A stretch of DNA of 64,000 nt from contig CAXVYS010000025.1 in assembly GCA_963422675.2 (NCBI GenBank), forward strand, positions 1-64,000, read 5' to 3'. This DNA comes from UBA4416 sp963422675. GTDB taxonomy: Bacteria; Bacteroidota; Bacteroidia; B-17B0; Aurantibacillaceae. The translations under genes and the position numbers were made by a program. Below are positions 51,890 to 59,981 of this stretch, one piece after another; positions within the stretch are counted from its first letter, which is position 1; the number at the start of each line of letters is the position of its first letter. The notes beneath the pieces were generated by a model. That model worked only from the letters and a program-made list of their open reading frames with translations. It was not told where the DNA came from and did no database searches.

Positions 51890-52141
51890 ATGGTCAATCA
51901 CAATGAAATAAGTAATTTGGATGTAATAAAACAGATCAAACAAACCAAAATATGTTTTGGAGGAAACCGAAAATTAAAAATTTACGGGACACTTCAATGT
52001 AAATCGGGTAAACGTATGAAAAGAGAAAATCGTGTATTTTTTATCTCTGAGAAAGAAGCCATCGCAAAAGGCTACAGGCCATGCGGGCATTGTATGAATA
52101 TAGAATATAAAAAGTGGAAAACAAGCCATGGAGTTATTTAG
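51890..52141 (+). CDS. Stand-alone Ada-type zinc domain protein
   Basis: An 83-residue protein that reads like the zinc-binding N-terminal domain of Ada: 'YGTLQCKSGKRMKRENRVFF' and 'EKEAIAKGYRPCGHCMN' match the Ada pattern around its Cys pairs, with GYRPCxxC kept. Of the CxxxC pair that holds the methyl acceptor, only one Cys remains here (QCKSGKR). So either it binds zinc with three Cys plus another residue, or it has lost the methyl transfer. Starts three bases after the oxygenase gene and overlaps alkB by 14 bases. Confidence 0.75.
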   Translation: MVNHNEISNLDVIKQIKQTKICFGGNRKLKIYGTLQCKSGKRMKRENRVFFISEKEAIAKGYRPCGHCMNIEYKKWKTSHGVI

Positions 52142-52736
52142 CGATCAACAAAATCCAAACCTATTACCATACGATGGTACAGTGAATTACTATGGTAAAG
52201 TAGTATCTCACGAACAAGCCGATGTTTATATGAACGCACTTTTAAATAACATCGAATGGAAAAATGATGAAGCTGTCATTTTCGGAAAACGCATTATTAC
52301 CAAAAGAAAAGTAGCCTGGTATGGCAGCCATCACTTCAACTATACTTATTCCAATACTACTAAACAAGCTTTGGTCTGGACCAAAGAATTATTAGAGCTA
52401 AAAGCGATCGTTGAAGAAAAAACCGGAGAAACATTTAATTCGTGTTTACTCAATTTATACCACACCGGAGATGAAGGAATGGCATGGCATAGCGATGCAG
52501 AAAAAGATTTAAAGAAGAATGGCGCTATAGGATCTTTAAGTTTTGGCGCAGAACGCAAATTTTCGTTTAAACATAAGAAAACTAAACATAATGTTTCGCT
52601 TATTCTAGAGCATGGCAGTTTACTGGTGATGAAAGATGAAACTCAAACAAACTGGCTTCATCGCCTGCCCCCAACTACAAAAACCAAACGGCCAAGAGTT
52701 AACTTAACTTTCAGAACCATCATGGATCAGGAATAG
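52128..52736 (+). CDS. alkB: AlkB-like DNA repair dioxygenase
   Basis: A 202-residue 2OG/Fe(II) dioxygenase that reverses 1-methyladenine and 3-methylcytosine. 'MAWHSDAEKDL' holds the HxD iron ligands, 'NWLHRLPPTTKTKRPRVNLTFRTI' holds the distal His and the Arg that binds 2OG, and 'KRKVAWYGSHHFNYTYSN' is the substrate lid of the ALKBH2/3-type group. Last gene of the alkylation-repair operon. Confidence 0.93.
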   Translation: MELFSDQQNPNLLPYDGTVNYYGKVVSHEQADVYMNALLNNIEWKNDEAVIFGKRIITKRKVAWYGSHHFNYTYSNTTKQALVWTKELLELKAIVEEKTGETFNSCLLNLYHTGDEGMAWHSDAEKDLKKNGAIGSLSFGAERKFSFKHKKTKHNVSLILEHGSLLVMKDETQTNWLHRLPPTTKTKRPRVNLTFRTIMDQE

Positions 52737-52745
52737 AAAATTACC

Positions 52746-54446
52746 CTACATAAATTTCCAAATCGGTATTTTTATAAAACTACCGCTATACCATTTTATG
52801 TTTAATGGTTCATTTGCATCGTGAATCGTTTCGTCGTTCACATCTTTCCCCGACCCATAATTAATGATTTCGAAAGGATGTTTATTGATATTTAACAGAA
52901 TAACTAATCTACTTCCTTTACTTATTTTTTTACTTACGAACCGGGTATTATCAAATGGAATTTTCTCCTTTTGATTTGGGTTAAGTAATTGCCTTTTACC
53001 ATTATTCCTGGCATAGCTTGCCCTGCCCACATACCTTGTCAGGAAAAAATATTTACCGTCGGGTATCAATTCGTATAATGCCATAGAAATATCCATATCT
53101 TTTTTGTTGATTGTAGCAACCAAATTACCGGTAAAAGAACCGTTAATCGTAAACTCTTTTTCAAATGGTGATGTTGTAAAAACCAGTCCGTTACTTGCAT
53201 CCAAAGTATCGAAGATGATCATTGGAGTGTAATAATTGTTTTGGGTCTCCCTGTTTTTAAAATCAACCGTTTGGTCTGTAAAGACCGATTTTTGTGACTT
53301 TTGAGTTGAAAGTAAATAATTATCTCCGGTTTTATGATGGCATAAATAAAAAGTAAGGGTGTCGTTATTCATCTTATCCATTGACGGAGCATGCTTCCAC
53401 TCATTCGTTCCCATTACCTGGTAATTAATTTTATCTTCTAATAATTCCGGTTTCTTTCCGGCTTTTAAAATATAATCAAACCATTCGTAAGCTAAGGTTC
53501 TCATACTAATATTGGCAACACTATCAATTCGATACCCCATTAAATTAACAGATGCCTTGCTTTGTCCTCCCCAATGATCGTATGGGCCTATGACAAAATA
53601 ATGGTTTGCATATTTGTTGTATTTATAATGGAGCCTGAAATACTGTAAAGCTCCAATTTGAGAACCATCATAATAACCAGTAGTGGATAATATCGGAATA
53701 TTTATTTTCGCATATTCTTGCGGTGTTGGCACTAAAGACTGCCAATACGTATCATATCCAGGATGTTTTAGCCATTTTTGAAAAATAGGATTAGGTTGTC
53801 CGGCTAAGCTATCTAAACTACGAAATGACGTTCCGTTATTAAAGTACTCAAACGGTAAACTACGCGACAAAGGTTTGTAATGATAAATCTGATCATTAGG
53901 CCAGCTTAAAATATTAGTAAGCGGAACATTATTTTCCATAGGGAAATCGTAACCTGGCATTACTGCAACCTGCGGCACAATGGTTTTTAATGCAGGATGT
54001 ATATTTTTAACGGTTGCCCATTGAGTAAATCCGGTATAACTGCCGCCAAACATTCCTACTTTACCATTGCTCCACGCTTGCTTACTTATCCAGTCAATCA
54101 CATCATAAATATCTTCTCCATCATGTTCGTATGGTTCATAATCCTTTGGATTTGTTCGAATACCACGGCAATAAGCAACGATACCCACATAATCTTTATC
54201 GGCAGATCTTTTTGCAAATATGGCATCCCCTACTCCCTGATAATAAGTTGTATAAAAAAGGATAACAGGCAAGGGCTGTGCGTTTGTCTTTTTACGAACA
54301 ATAATAGCCGAAATAGCTACACCACTCCTCGTAGGAATTAGTACGCTATCCTTGATGTTATAAATACTATCAACAACATTCGTTTGTTGAGCAAAAGATG
54401 CAGTAACACTTGTTAATAGAACAAGAAGGGCCTTCATATATTTCAT
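52746..54446 (-). CDS. Secreted S15/CocE-type acyl or peptide hydrolase
   Basis: About 566 residues with signal peptide ('ALLVLLTSVTASFAQ'). An alpha/beta hydrolase of the X-Pro dipeptidyl peptidase/CocE family: catalytic Ser in 'GKVGMFGGSYTGFTQWATV', 'GIVAYCRGIRTNPKDYEPYEHDGEDIYDVIDWI', Asp and His later ('YFVIGPYDHWGGQSK'), then a C-terminal beta-sandwich. Substrate could be a peptide, ester or antibiotic. I use the ATG at 54444-54446 (MKYMKALL); a further ten codons upstream are open. It lies five bases after a membrane gene and may be part of the sigma-factor transcript. Confidence 0.8.
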   Translation of the reverse strand: MKYMKALLVLLTSVTASFAQQTNVVDSIYNIKDSVLIPTRSGVAISAIIVRKKTNAQPLPVILFYTTYYQGVGDAIFAKRSADKDYVGIVAYCRGIRTNPKDYEPYEHDGEDIYDVIDWISKQAWSNGKVGMFGGSYTGFTQWATVKNIHPALKTIVPQVAVMPGYDFPMENNVPLTNILSWPNDQIYHYKPLSRSLPFEYFNNGTSFRSLDSLAGQPNPIFQKWLKHPGYDTYWQSLVPTPQEYAKINIPILSTTGYYDGSQIGALQYFRLHYKYNKYANHYFVIGPYDHWGGQSKASVNLMGYRIDSVANISMRTLAYEWFDYILKAGKKPELLEDKINYQVMGTNEWKHAPSMDKMNNDTLTFYLCHHKTGDNYLLSTQKSQKSVFTDQTVDFKNRETQNNYYTPMIIFDTLDASNGLVFTTSPFEKEFTINGSFTGNLVATINKKDMDISMALYELIPDGKYFFLTRYVGRASYARNNGKRQLLNPNQKEKIPFDNTRFVSKKISKGSRLVILLNINKHPFEIINYGSGKDVNDETIHDANEPLNIKWYSGSFIKIPIWKFM

Positions 54447-54481
54447 GCTTATATTTCCTATTCTATGCAAGTGCAATTTAG

Positions 54482-55144
54482 TTATTTTTCCATTTTAAAT
54501 TCTTCCATTTCTTTACAGAATTCCAATGCTTTCATTATTGCTTTACCCCCCGAACCGGCAATTAAACCCTTTATCCATTCTTTATACGCATTCTCTACTA
54601 CCAGGTTTTTGTAAAGCCAATAAGCAATATATGTAAATGAACCGGTCAGTAAAAACTGGAAAACAAAATAACTCCAACCCATATCCTGCGGAAACCATTT
54701 GTTACTCAAACAAAAGGTTGTCCAAAAGGGAAATTGTAAAACCATAATACGACTATGCTTAAATATAGATAATTGTAAGCTGGTTAATTTTTGTTGTATT
54801 TCTGTGATACTCCCATTGTAATTCATATTGTTTGCCCAAATTAAATGTTTGATGTAATCATATAAGGCTCTTACATTAATCAAAAAAATAGCTCCTATTG
54901 ATACAATGAAATAATTAGCAGCAGAAGAATAATGAAAAATTGCGTAGAATAGCGGAAGACCCAATAATACCAAATAAATAATCAACACAATAATGCCTCT
55001 TGTTTTTAGCCGGATTAAGGATTGTAAAGCCGATTCTACTTTTTGGCTTATGACCGCTTTTAAAAGTTTTTTGTTTATAGCCAACGACTGTTCAATTTTA
55101 GCTCCCTGAGCTTTCCATAAATTGAGGATCTCAATATCTTCCAT
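54482..55144 (-). CDS. Membrane protein next to the ECF sigma factor (possible anti-sigma)
   Basis: A 220-residue protein: a cytoplasmic N terminus ('MEDIEILNLWKAQGAKIEQSLAINKKLLKAVISQK'), then four hydrophobic segments ('GIIVLIIYLVLLGLPLFYAIF', 'YFIVSIGAIFLINVRALY', 'FPFWTTFCLSNKWF', 'YFVFQFLLTGSFTYIAYWLY') and a charged tail. Two bases after the sigma factor gene, the usual place for an anti-sigma factor. No ZAS zinc motif is visible, so the assignment rests on position and a long N-terminal helix. Confidence 0.68.
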   Translation of the reverse strand: MEDIEILNLWKAQGAKIEQSLAINKKLLKAVISQKVESALQSLIRLKTRGIIVLIIYLVLLGLPLFYAIFHYSSAANYFIVSIGAIFLINVRALYDYIKHLIWANNMNYNGSITEIQQKLTSLQLSIFKHSRIMVLQFPFWTTFCLSNKWFPQDMGWSYFVFQFLLTGSFTYIAYWLYKNLVVENAYKEWIKGLIAGSGGKAIMKALEFCKEMEEFKMEK

Positions 55145-55146
55145 TG

Positions 55147-55659
55147 CTATTGATTTTTTATATGTGAAAACTGTTGTTTTAAGCTTAATTTGATTCTCCC
55201 GATTTTTGTTGCAACATTGGTTTCGGATATACCAATAATTTCCGCGATTTCTTTGTAGCTCTTTTCTTCAAGATAAAGCAGCATGACGCCTTTTTCCAAT
55301 TCTTTTAATTCCGAAATGAATTGTTCTAAAATAGTAATATCCTTCTCTGTTTCATGTATTGGATTCCTATCCGGGAAATTTAAAATACTATCCGTTAATG
55401 AGCTTGAAATTTCTTTTCTGCGTGTTTCTTTGCGGTAAAATGAAATTGCAACATTTAAAGCTATACGATATATCCAGGTAGAATATTTATACTGATAATT
55501 ATAGCTTTCAAACGAATTCCATAGTTGCACAATAATCTCCTGAACAAGGTCTTTTCTATCTTCACAATCTTTGCAATAAGAATTTGCAACTTTATAGAGA
55601 ATACCTTTATGAGATTCAATAACTGAAAGAAATATGTCCGGTTTATCCTCTTGCCTCAT
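55147..55659 (-). CDS. ECF sigma factor
   Basis: A 170-residue ECF (group 4) sigma factor. Region 2: 'YCKDCEDRKDLVQEIIVQLWNSFESYNYQYKYSTWIYRIALNVAISFYR', region 4: 'ELEKGVMLLYLEEKSYKEIAEIIGISETNVATKIGRIKLSLKQQ'. It directs RNA polymerase to its own promoter class. It is transcribed with the membrane protein. No extracytoplasmic signal receptor is nearby. The 393 bases upstream have no gene. Confidence 0.93.
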   Translation of the reverse strand: MRQEDKPDIFLSVIESHKGILYKVANSYCKDCEDRKDLVQEIIVQLWNSFESYNYQYKYSTWIYRIALNVAISFYRKETRRKEISSSLTDSILNFPDRNPIHETEKDITILEQFISELKELEKGVMLLYLEEKSYKEIAEIIGISETNVATKIGRIKLSLKQQFSHIKNQ

Positions 55660-56052
55660 TTATTCTAATTATGACTCATATAATTCAATGACTTCTTTTT
55701 AATTATTCGCAGCAATGTCAAAAAAATCACACTTTTTTAAAAAAATATATTTATGCGATTTTAATCAGGTCTTTAAACGCTTTGCAATACAAGGCTTTTG
55801 CGTTTTAATTTACATACATTACTTTTTTTATTCTTAAAAAAATCGTAAGCCATTGAGAATCAAACTTAGTTTTGTATGTATATACAGGTGTTGTAAAATA
55901 TCGACTCTAAATATTTTAGAAATGAAAAATATTTCTAAACGGTTTCTCTAATTGTATTTTTAAAACAGACATTTGTCTATAAAAAAAATAGCTTTAGTTA
56001 TAAAAATCGATTGAATGTACTATATTAGCAACAAACTAATTATATATACTAT
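55660..56052. other. 393-base A/T-rich intergenic region
   Basis: A divergent gap between the ECF sigma gene and a response regulator gene. No ORF of note. A near-consensus -7 box TATATTAG (about 56021-56028) precedes the response regulator. I saw no other structure. Confidence 0.6.
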
Positions 56053-56709
56053 ATGAGTTCTAAAATTACGTTAGCCATGGTTGACGATCATAGTTTAGTA
56101 AGAAAAGGATTTATAGCATTATTAAAAGAGTTCGACGACATCGATGTCATTATAGAAGCCTCGAATGGTATTGAATTATTTGAACAATTAGCCGTTAAAC
56201 AACCTGAAGTTATTTTATTGGATATTGAAATGCCCTTTATGAATGGGTGTCAAACTACCGATCTTTTAAAAGAACGATATCCCGATATTAAAATAATTAT
56301 TTTAACCATGCACAATGAAGAAGGTCGTTTGATCGATTTGATGGAACGGGGTGCTAATGGTTTTTTGCAAAAGGATGTGGATATTGAAGTGATCATTTCT
56401 GCTATACATGAAGTGGTAATCAATGATTATTATTTTGACAAACATGTTTCGTCCACTGTAGCAAAACGCTTAGTGGATGCCAGAAAAAATCCAAACATTC
56501 ACAACCCTGATTCATTATCGTTAAGAGAAATTGAAATCATAAAGCTTATTTGCGAAGAGAACAGCAACAAAGAAATAGCGGAGAAAATGTTTTTAAGTCA
56601 CAGAACTATTGATAGCTACCGCGAAAAGATCATGCAAAAAATAGGGGCAAAAAACACAGCTGGTGTTGTAATCTTTGCCTTGAAGAATGACTTGCTAAAA
56701 AGAGATTAA
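56053..56709 (+). CDS. Orphan NarL/LuxR-family response regulator
   Basis: A 218-residue regulator with a receiver domain ('LAMVDDHSLVRKGFIALLKE', phospho-Asp in 'PEVILLDIEMPFMNGCQTT', Lys in 'GFLQKDVDIEV') and a LuxR helix-turn-helix ('LSLREIEIIKLICEENSNKEIAEKMFLSHRTIDSYREKIMQKI'). It is closely similar in layout to the regulator at 46.1 kb, but no histidine kinase gene is nearby. It may answer to a distant kinase. Single gene, convergent with the PorE-like gene. Confidence 0.92.
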   Translation: MSSKITLAMVDDHSLVRKGFIALLKEFDDIDVIIEASNGIELFEQLAVKQPEVILLDIEMPFMNGCQTTDLLKERYPDIKIIILTMHNEEGRLIDLMERGANGFLQKDVDIEVIISAIHEVVINDYYFDKHVSSTVAKRLVDARKNPNIHNPDSLSLREIEIIKLICEENSNKEIAEKMFLSHRTIDSYREKIMQKIGAKNTAGVVIFALKNDLLKRD

Positions 56710-56789
56710 ACCTTAAAATTTACCTGTTTACTATTCTCTTTTACCCGAAAACACTCACAGCCCCTTTATTAACAAGTCATTACACTCTT

Positions 56790-58787
56790 TTATAAAAATT
56801 TCACTTCTACCCTACGGTTCAATTGATTTTCTACTTCGCTGCATTTTTTTGCGTCTTTGCAATTATTCAAAAGCTTTGTTTCACCATACCCTTTAGGTAC
56901 AATCCTTTTTAAATCAACTCCATTGGCAACCAGATATTCATAACAGGATATCGCCCTGTTATCTGATAGCTTTAAATTATACTTATCGTTACCCGCCGCA
57001 TCCGTATGAGCACTCAGCTCTATTTTTGCAGAAGGGTTCTCATTTAAAAATCCTACCAGATTATTTAATATGGCATACGATTCGCTCCTGATATTTGCTT
57101 TATTAAAATCAAAATAAATATTATTAATCTTCACAATATTATTTTTCTTAACTACAGGACTCATTTTTATTTCTTTTAAAACCGCCATCGCTTCTTTCCT
57201 TTCCGTTGTTTTCTCTTTAGAAGATAATGGAATCACATACCGTTTTGGATAATAATCAGGCAACGTAAATGAAGTAATATATTTCTTTTTCGGGTTAATG
57301 ACAAACTCCCAGTAGCCCTGAGGGTCAGTAGGAATAGTATTAACCAGTAAACTATCACCTTTGTCGTTTAATTCGTATAAATTCACATTCACTCCTTTTA
57401 AAGGCGCATTGGTAATACGGTCGGAAACTATTCCTGAAATGGTATCTGGTGGAACAACAGTTTTTTTAAAGTAGTAAAATTTGTCTTCACCATGTTGCCC
57501 ATCTCTGTTCGAAGCAAAATAACCATCTTCTGCATCCTTTTTAAAGAGAATGTAAAAATCATCTTTAGAAGAATTAAAAGGGATCCCCAGATTTTGCGGT
57601 GCACTCAGTTTATTATTCTGTCCCATCTCGCTCACAAATAGATCCGCGCCACCAAAGCCACCTTTTCCACGCGAAGCAAAATATAGTTTATGGTCATACA
57701 CACGGGGTGCAAAGTCATCATCACCAGAATTAATTGCTTTTCCCAAATTCTCCGGAGTAGAAAATACACTGTCGTTTTTTAATACTGCTTTATAGATATC
57801 AAATCCACCATAACCACCGGGAAGATTTGATGAAAAATACAGGGTTTTTCCATCCGCATCAATAAACGGGTATGCACACGAAAACTCTTTCCCGTTAAAT
57901 GACAATCGTTTTGGAACAGACCATTCACCATTGGTATTATACGATACATAAATATTTAAAAGAGAAATTCCGTCCTTATTTATTTCAATGGCTTTATTTT
58001 TTTTAGGGTTGTAATAAAACACATCGGTTGTGTTTTTTGTGAAATACAGGGTTTTTCCATCTGCGGTAATCGATGGGTGAGCATCATTTGTTAAGCTGTT
58101 TGTTTTTCCCGGAATTTTTTCTGCCTTTTCGAAATTCACCGAGTCTGTCATTTTTGAATAGTTAAGATCAGAATAGGTTGTTTTCTCCACATCATTCTGC
58201 ATAGAGCCATACATAAAGCCTGCATTATAAAAATCTGCTCCCAAAAAAACGCCTCCTGTTTGCAGAGTAGTTACAACAACATCATAAGAAGGTTTATCTG
58301 CTAAATGCTCTTTTGCCCACTCACAGGAAGTTTTAAAGGATTGTACTGTTGCATTATCCTGTTGTGTTTTTTTAGCATATGTATCATATACTTCCATCGC
58401 TTTATCGTACTGTTCCAGATTTTTAAGCAACTGTGCATATTCCAGTATATCCTGGTTCGATACATCCGATGAAAACTCCATCAGTTTTTCGTACCATATA
58501 GCTGCATTCTGGTAATCAAATAACAATTTATAGCTTTTAGCGATCTGGCTAATCAGGTATACTTTTTTATCCGTACTTCCTTTAAAAGCGTCCTGGTAAC
58601 TTACAACCGCTTCCCGTAATTTATAATGTTTAAAATAAGTATCGCCCTCCTTTAAGGATACTTTTGAATTTTTGGGCTCTGTTTTAATGCTATATCCAGC
58701 ATGTGCGTATAATGCCGCTTTACAACTTACGGAAAGCGATACAACCAGTATAATTATACTTAATTGTTTTAAATAGACTGTTTTCAT
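56790..58787 (-). CDS. PorE-like OmpA-family protein (TPR, PD40, CRD and OmpA domains)
   Basis: A 665-residue protein with a signal segment ('IILVVSLSVSC', possibly a lipobox at Cys22). Order: TPR region (about 40-160), PD40/WD40-like propeller ('HPSITADGKTLYFTKN', 'YPFIDADGKTLYFSSNLPGGYGGFDIY', 'LYFASRGKGGFGGADLFVS'), a carboxypeptidase-regulatory-like domain (~450-535, 'GIVSDRITNAPLKGVNVNL') and an OmpA C-terminal peptidoglycan-binding domain ('YFDFNKANIRSESYAILNNL', 'LSAHTDAAGNDKYNLKLSDNRA'). This is the layout of the T9SS component PorE and of SprB-operon OmpA proteins. Third gene after the giant adhesin and PorP/SprF. Confidence 0.88.
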   Translation of the reverse strand: MKTVYLKQLSIIILVVSLSVSCKAALYAHAGYSIKTEPKNSKVSLKEGDTYFKHYKLREAVVSYQDAFKGSTDKKVYLISQIAKSYKLLFDYQNAAIWYEKLMEFSSDVSNQDILEYAQLLKNLEQYDKAMEVYDTYAKKTQQDNATVQSFKTSCEWAKEHLADKPSYDVVVTTLQTGGVFLGADFYNAGFMYGSMQNDVEKTTYSDLNYSKMTDSVNFEKAEKIPGKTNSLTNDAHPSITADGKTLYFTKNTTDVFYYNPKKNKAIEINKDGISLLNIYVSYNTNGEWSVPKRLSFNGKEFSCAYPFIDADGKTLYFSSNLPGGYGGFDIYKAVLKNDSVFSTPENLGKAINSGDDDFAPRVYDHKLYFASRGKGGFGGADLFVSEMGQNNKLSAPQNLGIPFNSSKDDFYILFKKDAEDGYFASNRDGQHGEDKFYYFKKTVVPPDTISGIVSDRITNAPLKGVNVNLYELNDKGDSLLVNTIPTDPQGYWEFVINPKKKYITSFTLPDYYPKRYVIPLSSKEKTTERKEAMAVLKEIKMSPVVKKNNIVKINNIYFDFNKANIRSESYAILNNLVGFLNENPSAKIELSAHTDAAGNDKYNLKLSDNRAISCYEYLVANGVDLKRIVPKGYGETKLLNNCKDAKKCSEVENQLNRRVEVKFL

Positions 58788-58948
58788 AAGCAGGTGTTTT
58801 TATGTTTTATCCCGATCACCATCGGTATGTTATCTTATTATTATTTTGCTATCAGTTCCTTGTGTTGAAGAAGAGATGCTATTTCATCATTTCAAAAAAT
58901 CAAATTTCAGTGAGTCATTTTCCAACCGGCGTGTTTGTTTTAACAAGC

Positions 58949-59878
58949 TTAAAAACGCGGGCTAAAGAAATTAACAGGGACTTTATCTCTTACCATACTA
59001 AAAATGAGCATGATCTCATGAGAACCGGAAGTGTATTTAGAAAGTTTTGACATATTATAATCATACGCATAACCCAGCTTAAACATAGGAGTGATCTGAT
59101 AATTAACCATAGCCACCAATTCCTTACTGGTGCGATATGACAGGCCGAGTCCTAATTTTTTATTATAAATATACTGGGCGTTAATATCTATTTGCATAGG
59201 TGCTCCCGATGCCTGTTTAATTAAAGTTGAAATGCCTATTGCATTTTTTGGATCAAGATCAAACAGGTAACCTCCGTGTAAATAATAATGTAAGTTTTGC
59301 GCATTAAATTTGGTGTCACCTTTATTGGTTCCCGCAATTCTGTTTTCCAATAAATTAGGAATAGCAAACCCTGCATAAAATTTAGAACCTTTTAAATACG
59401 TTCCAAACTTAAAATTCGGCATTACTACAGAGGCGGTATTATTACTAAAAGCCGGGTCATACACATCCCCGCTTTCCAAACTATTGTAATTACTTTGGAT
59501 AATGTTTACAAACGCATTTAATCCAAAGGATAAACTAAGTTTTTGAGTGAGTTTTAATTTATAAGCATAAGCAGCAGATACCTGCGTGCTATTATTAACG
59601 CCGATTTTATCATGCAGTACTAATAAACCAACGGTATTTTTAGCATCCTTAAAGGGAACATTAAAAGCCAGGCCCTGAGTTGTAGGTGCACCGGGAACGC
59701 CCAGCCATTGCGAACGGTGGAAGATTGCCGCATTAAATACATTATCGTTGCTGATAGCGGCGGGATTAATAAACGCATGATACAACATATATTGCGACAT
59801 ATTAAATTGATTTTGAGCCGAAGCAAATCTACTAAGAGATAAGATGACTGCAATGATGAATATGTAAAGAGTTTTCAT
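58949..59878 (-). CDS. PorP/SprF-family outer membrane protein
   Basis: A 309-residue beta-barrel protein with signal peptide ('IIAVILSLSRFASAQ'). The start 'NQFNMSQYMLYHAFINPAAISNDNVFNAAIFHRSQWLGVPGAPTTQ' and 'FKFGTYLKGSKFYAGFAIPNLLEN' are the PorP/SprF signature (NPAxxG-type motif). Such proteins bind and anchor T9SS type B proteins at the cell surface. It lies between the adhesin and the PorE-like gene, with a 103-base gap to the adhesin. Probably dedicated to that adhesin. Confidence 0.9.
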   Translation of the reverse strand: MKTLYIFIIAVILSLSRFASAQNQFNMSQYMLYHAFINPAAISNDNVFNAAIFHRSQWLGVPGAPTTQGLAFNVPFKDAKNTVGLLVLHDKIGVNNSTQVSAAYAYKLKLTQKLSLSFGLNAFVNIIQSNYNSLESGDVYDPAFSNNTASVVMPNFKFGTYLKGSKFYAGFAIPNLLENRIAGTNKGDTKFNAQNLHYYLHGGYLFDLDPKNAIGISTLIKQASGAPMQIDINAQYIYNKKLGLGLSYRTSKELVAMVNYQITPMFKLGYAYDYNMSKLSKYTSGSHEIMLIFSMVRDKVPVNFFSPRF

Positions 59879-59981
59879 AAATAGTTATTTTTAGTTGTGA
59901 TTACTTGTTTGTTTACCGGTGCAGATACCACCGTATTATTTTATACAAATGCCATACAATTAAGATCTGTGAATACAGAAT

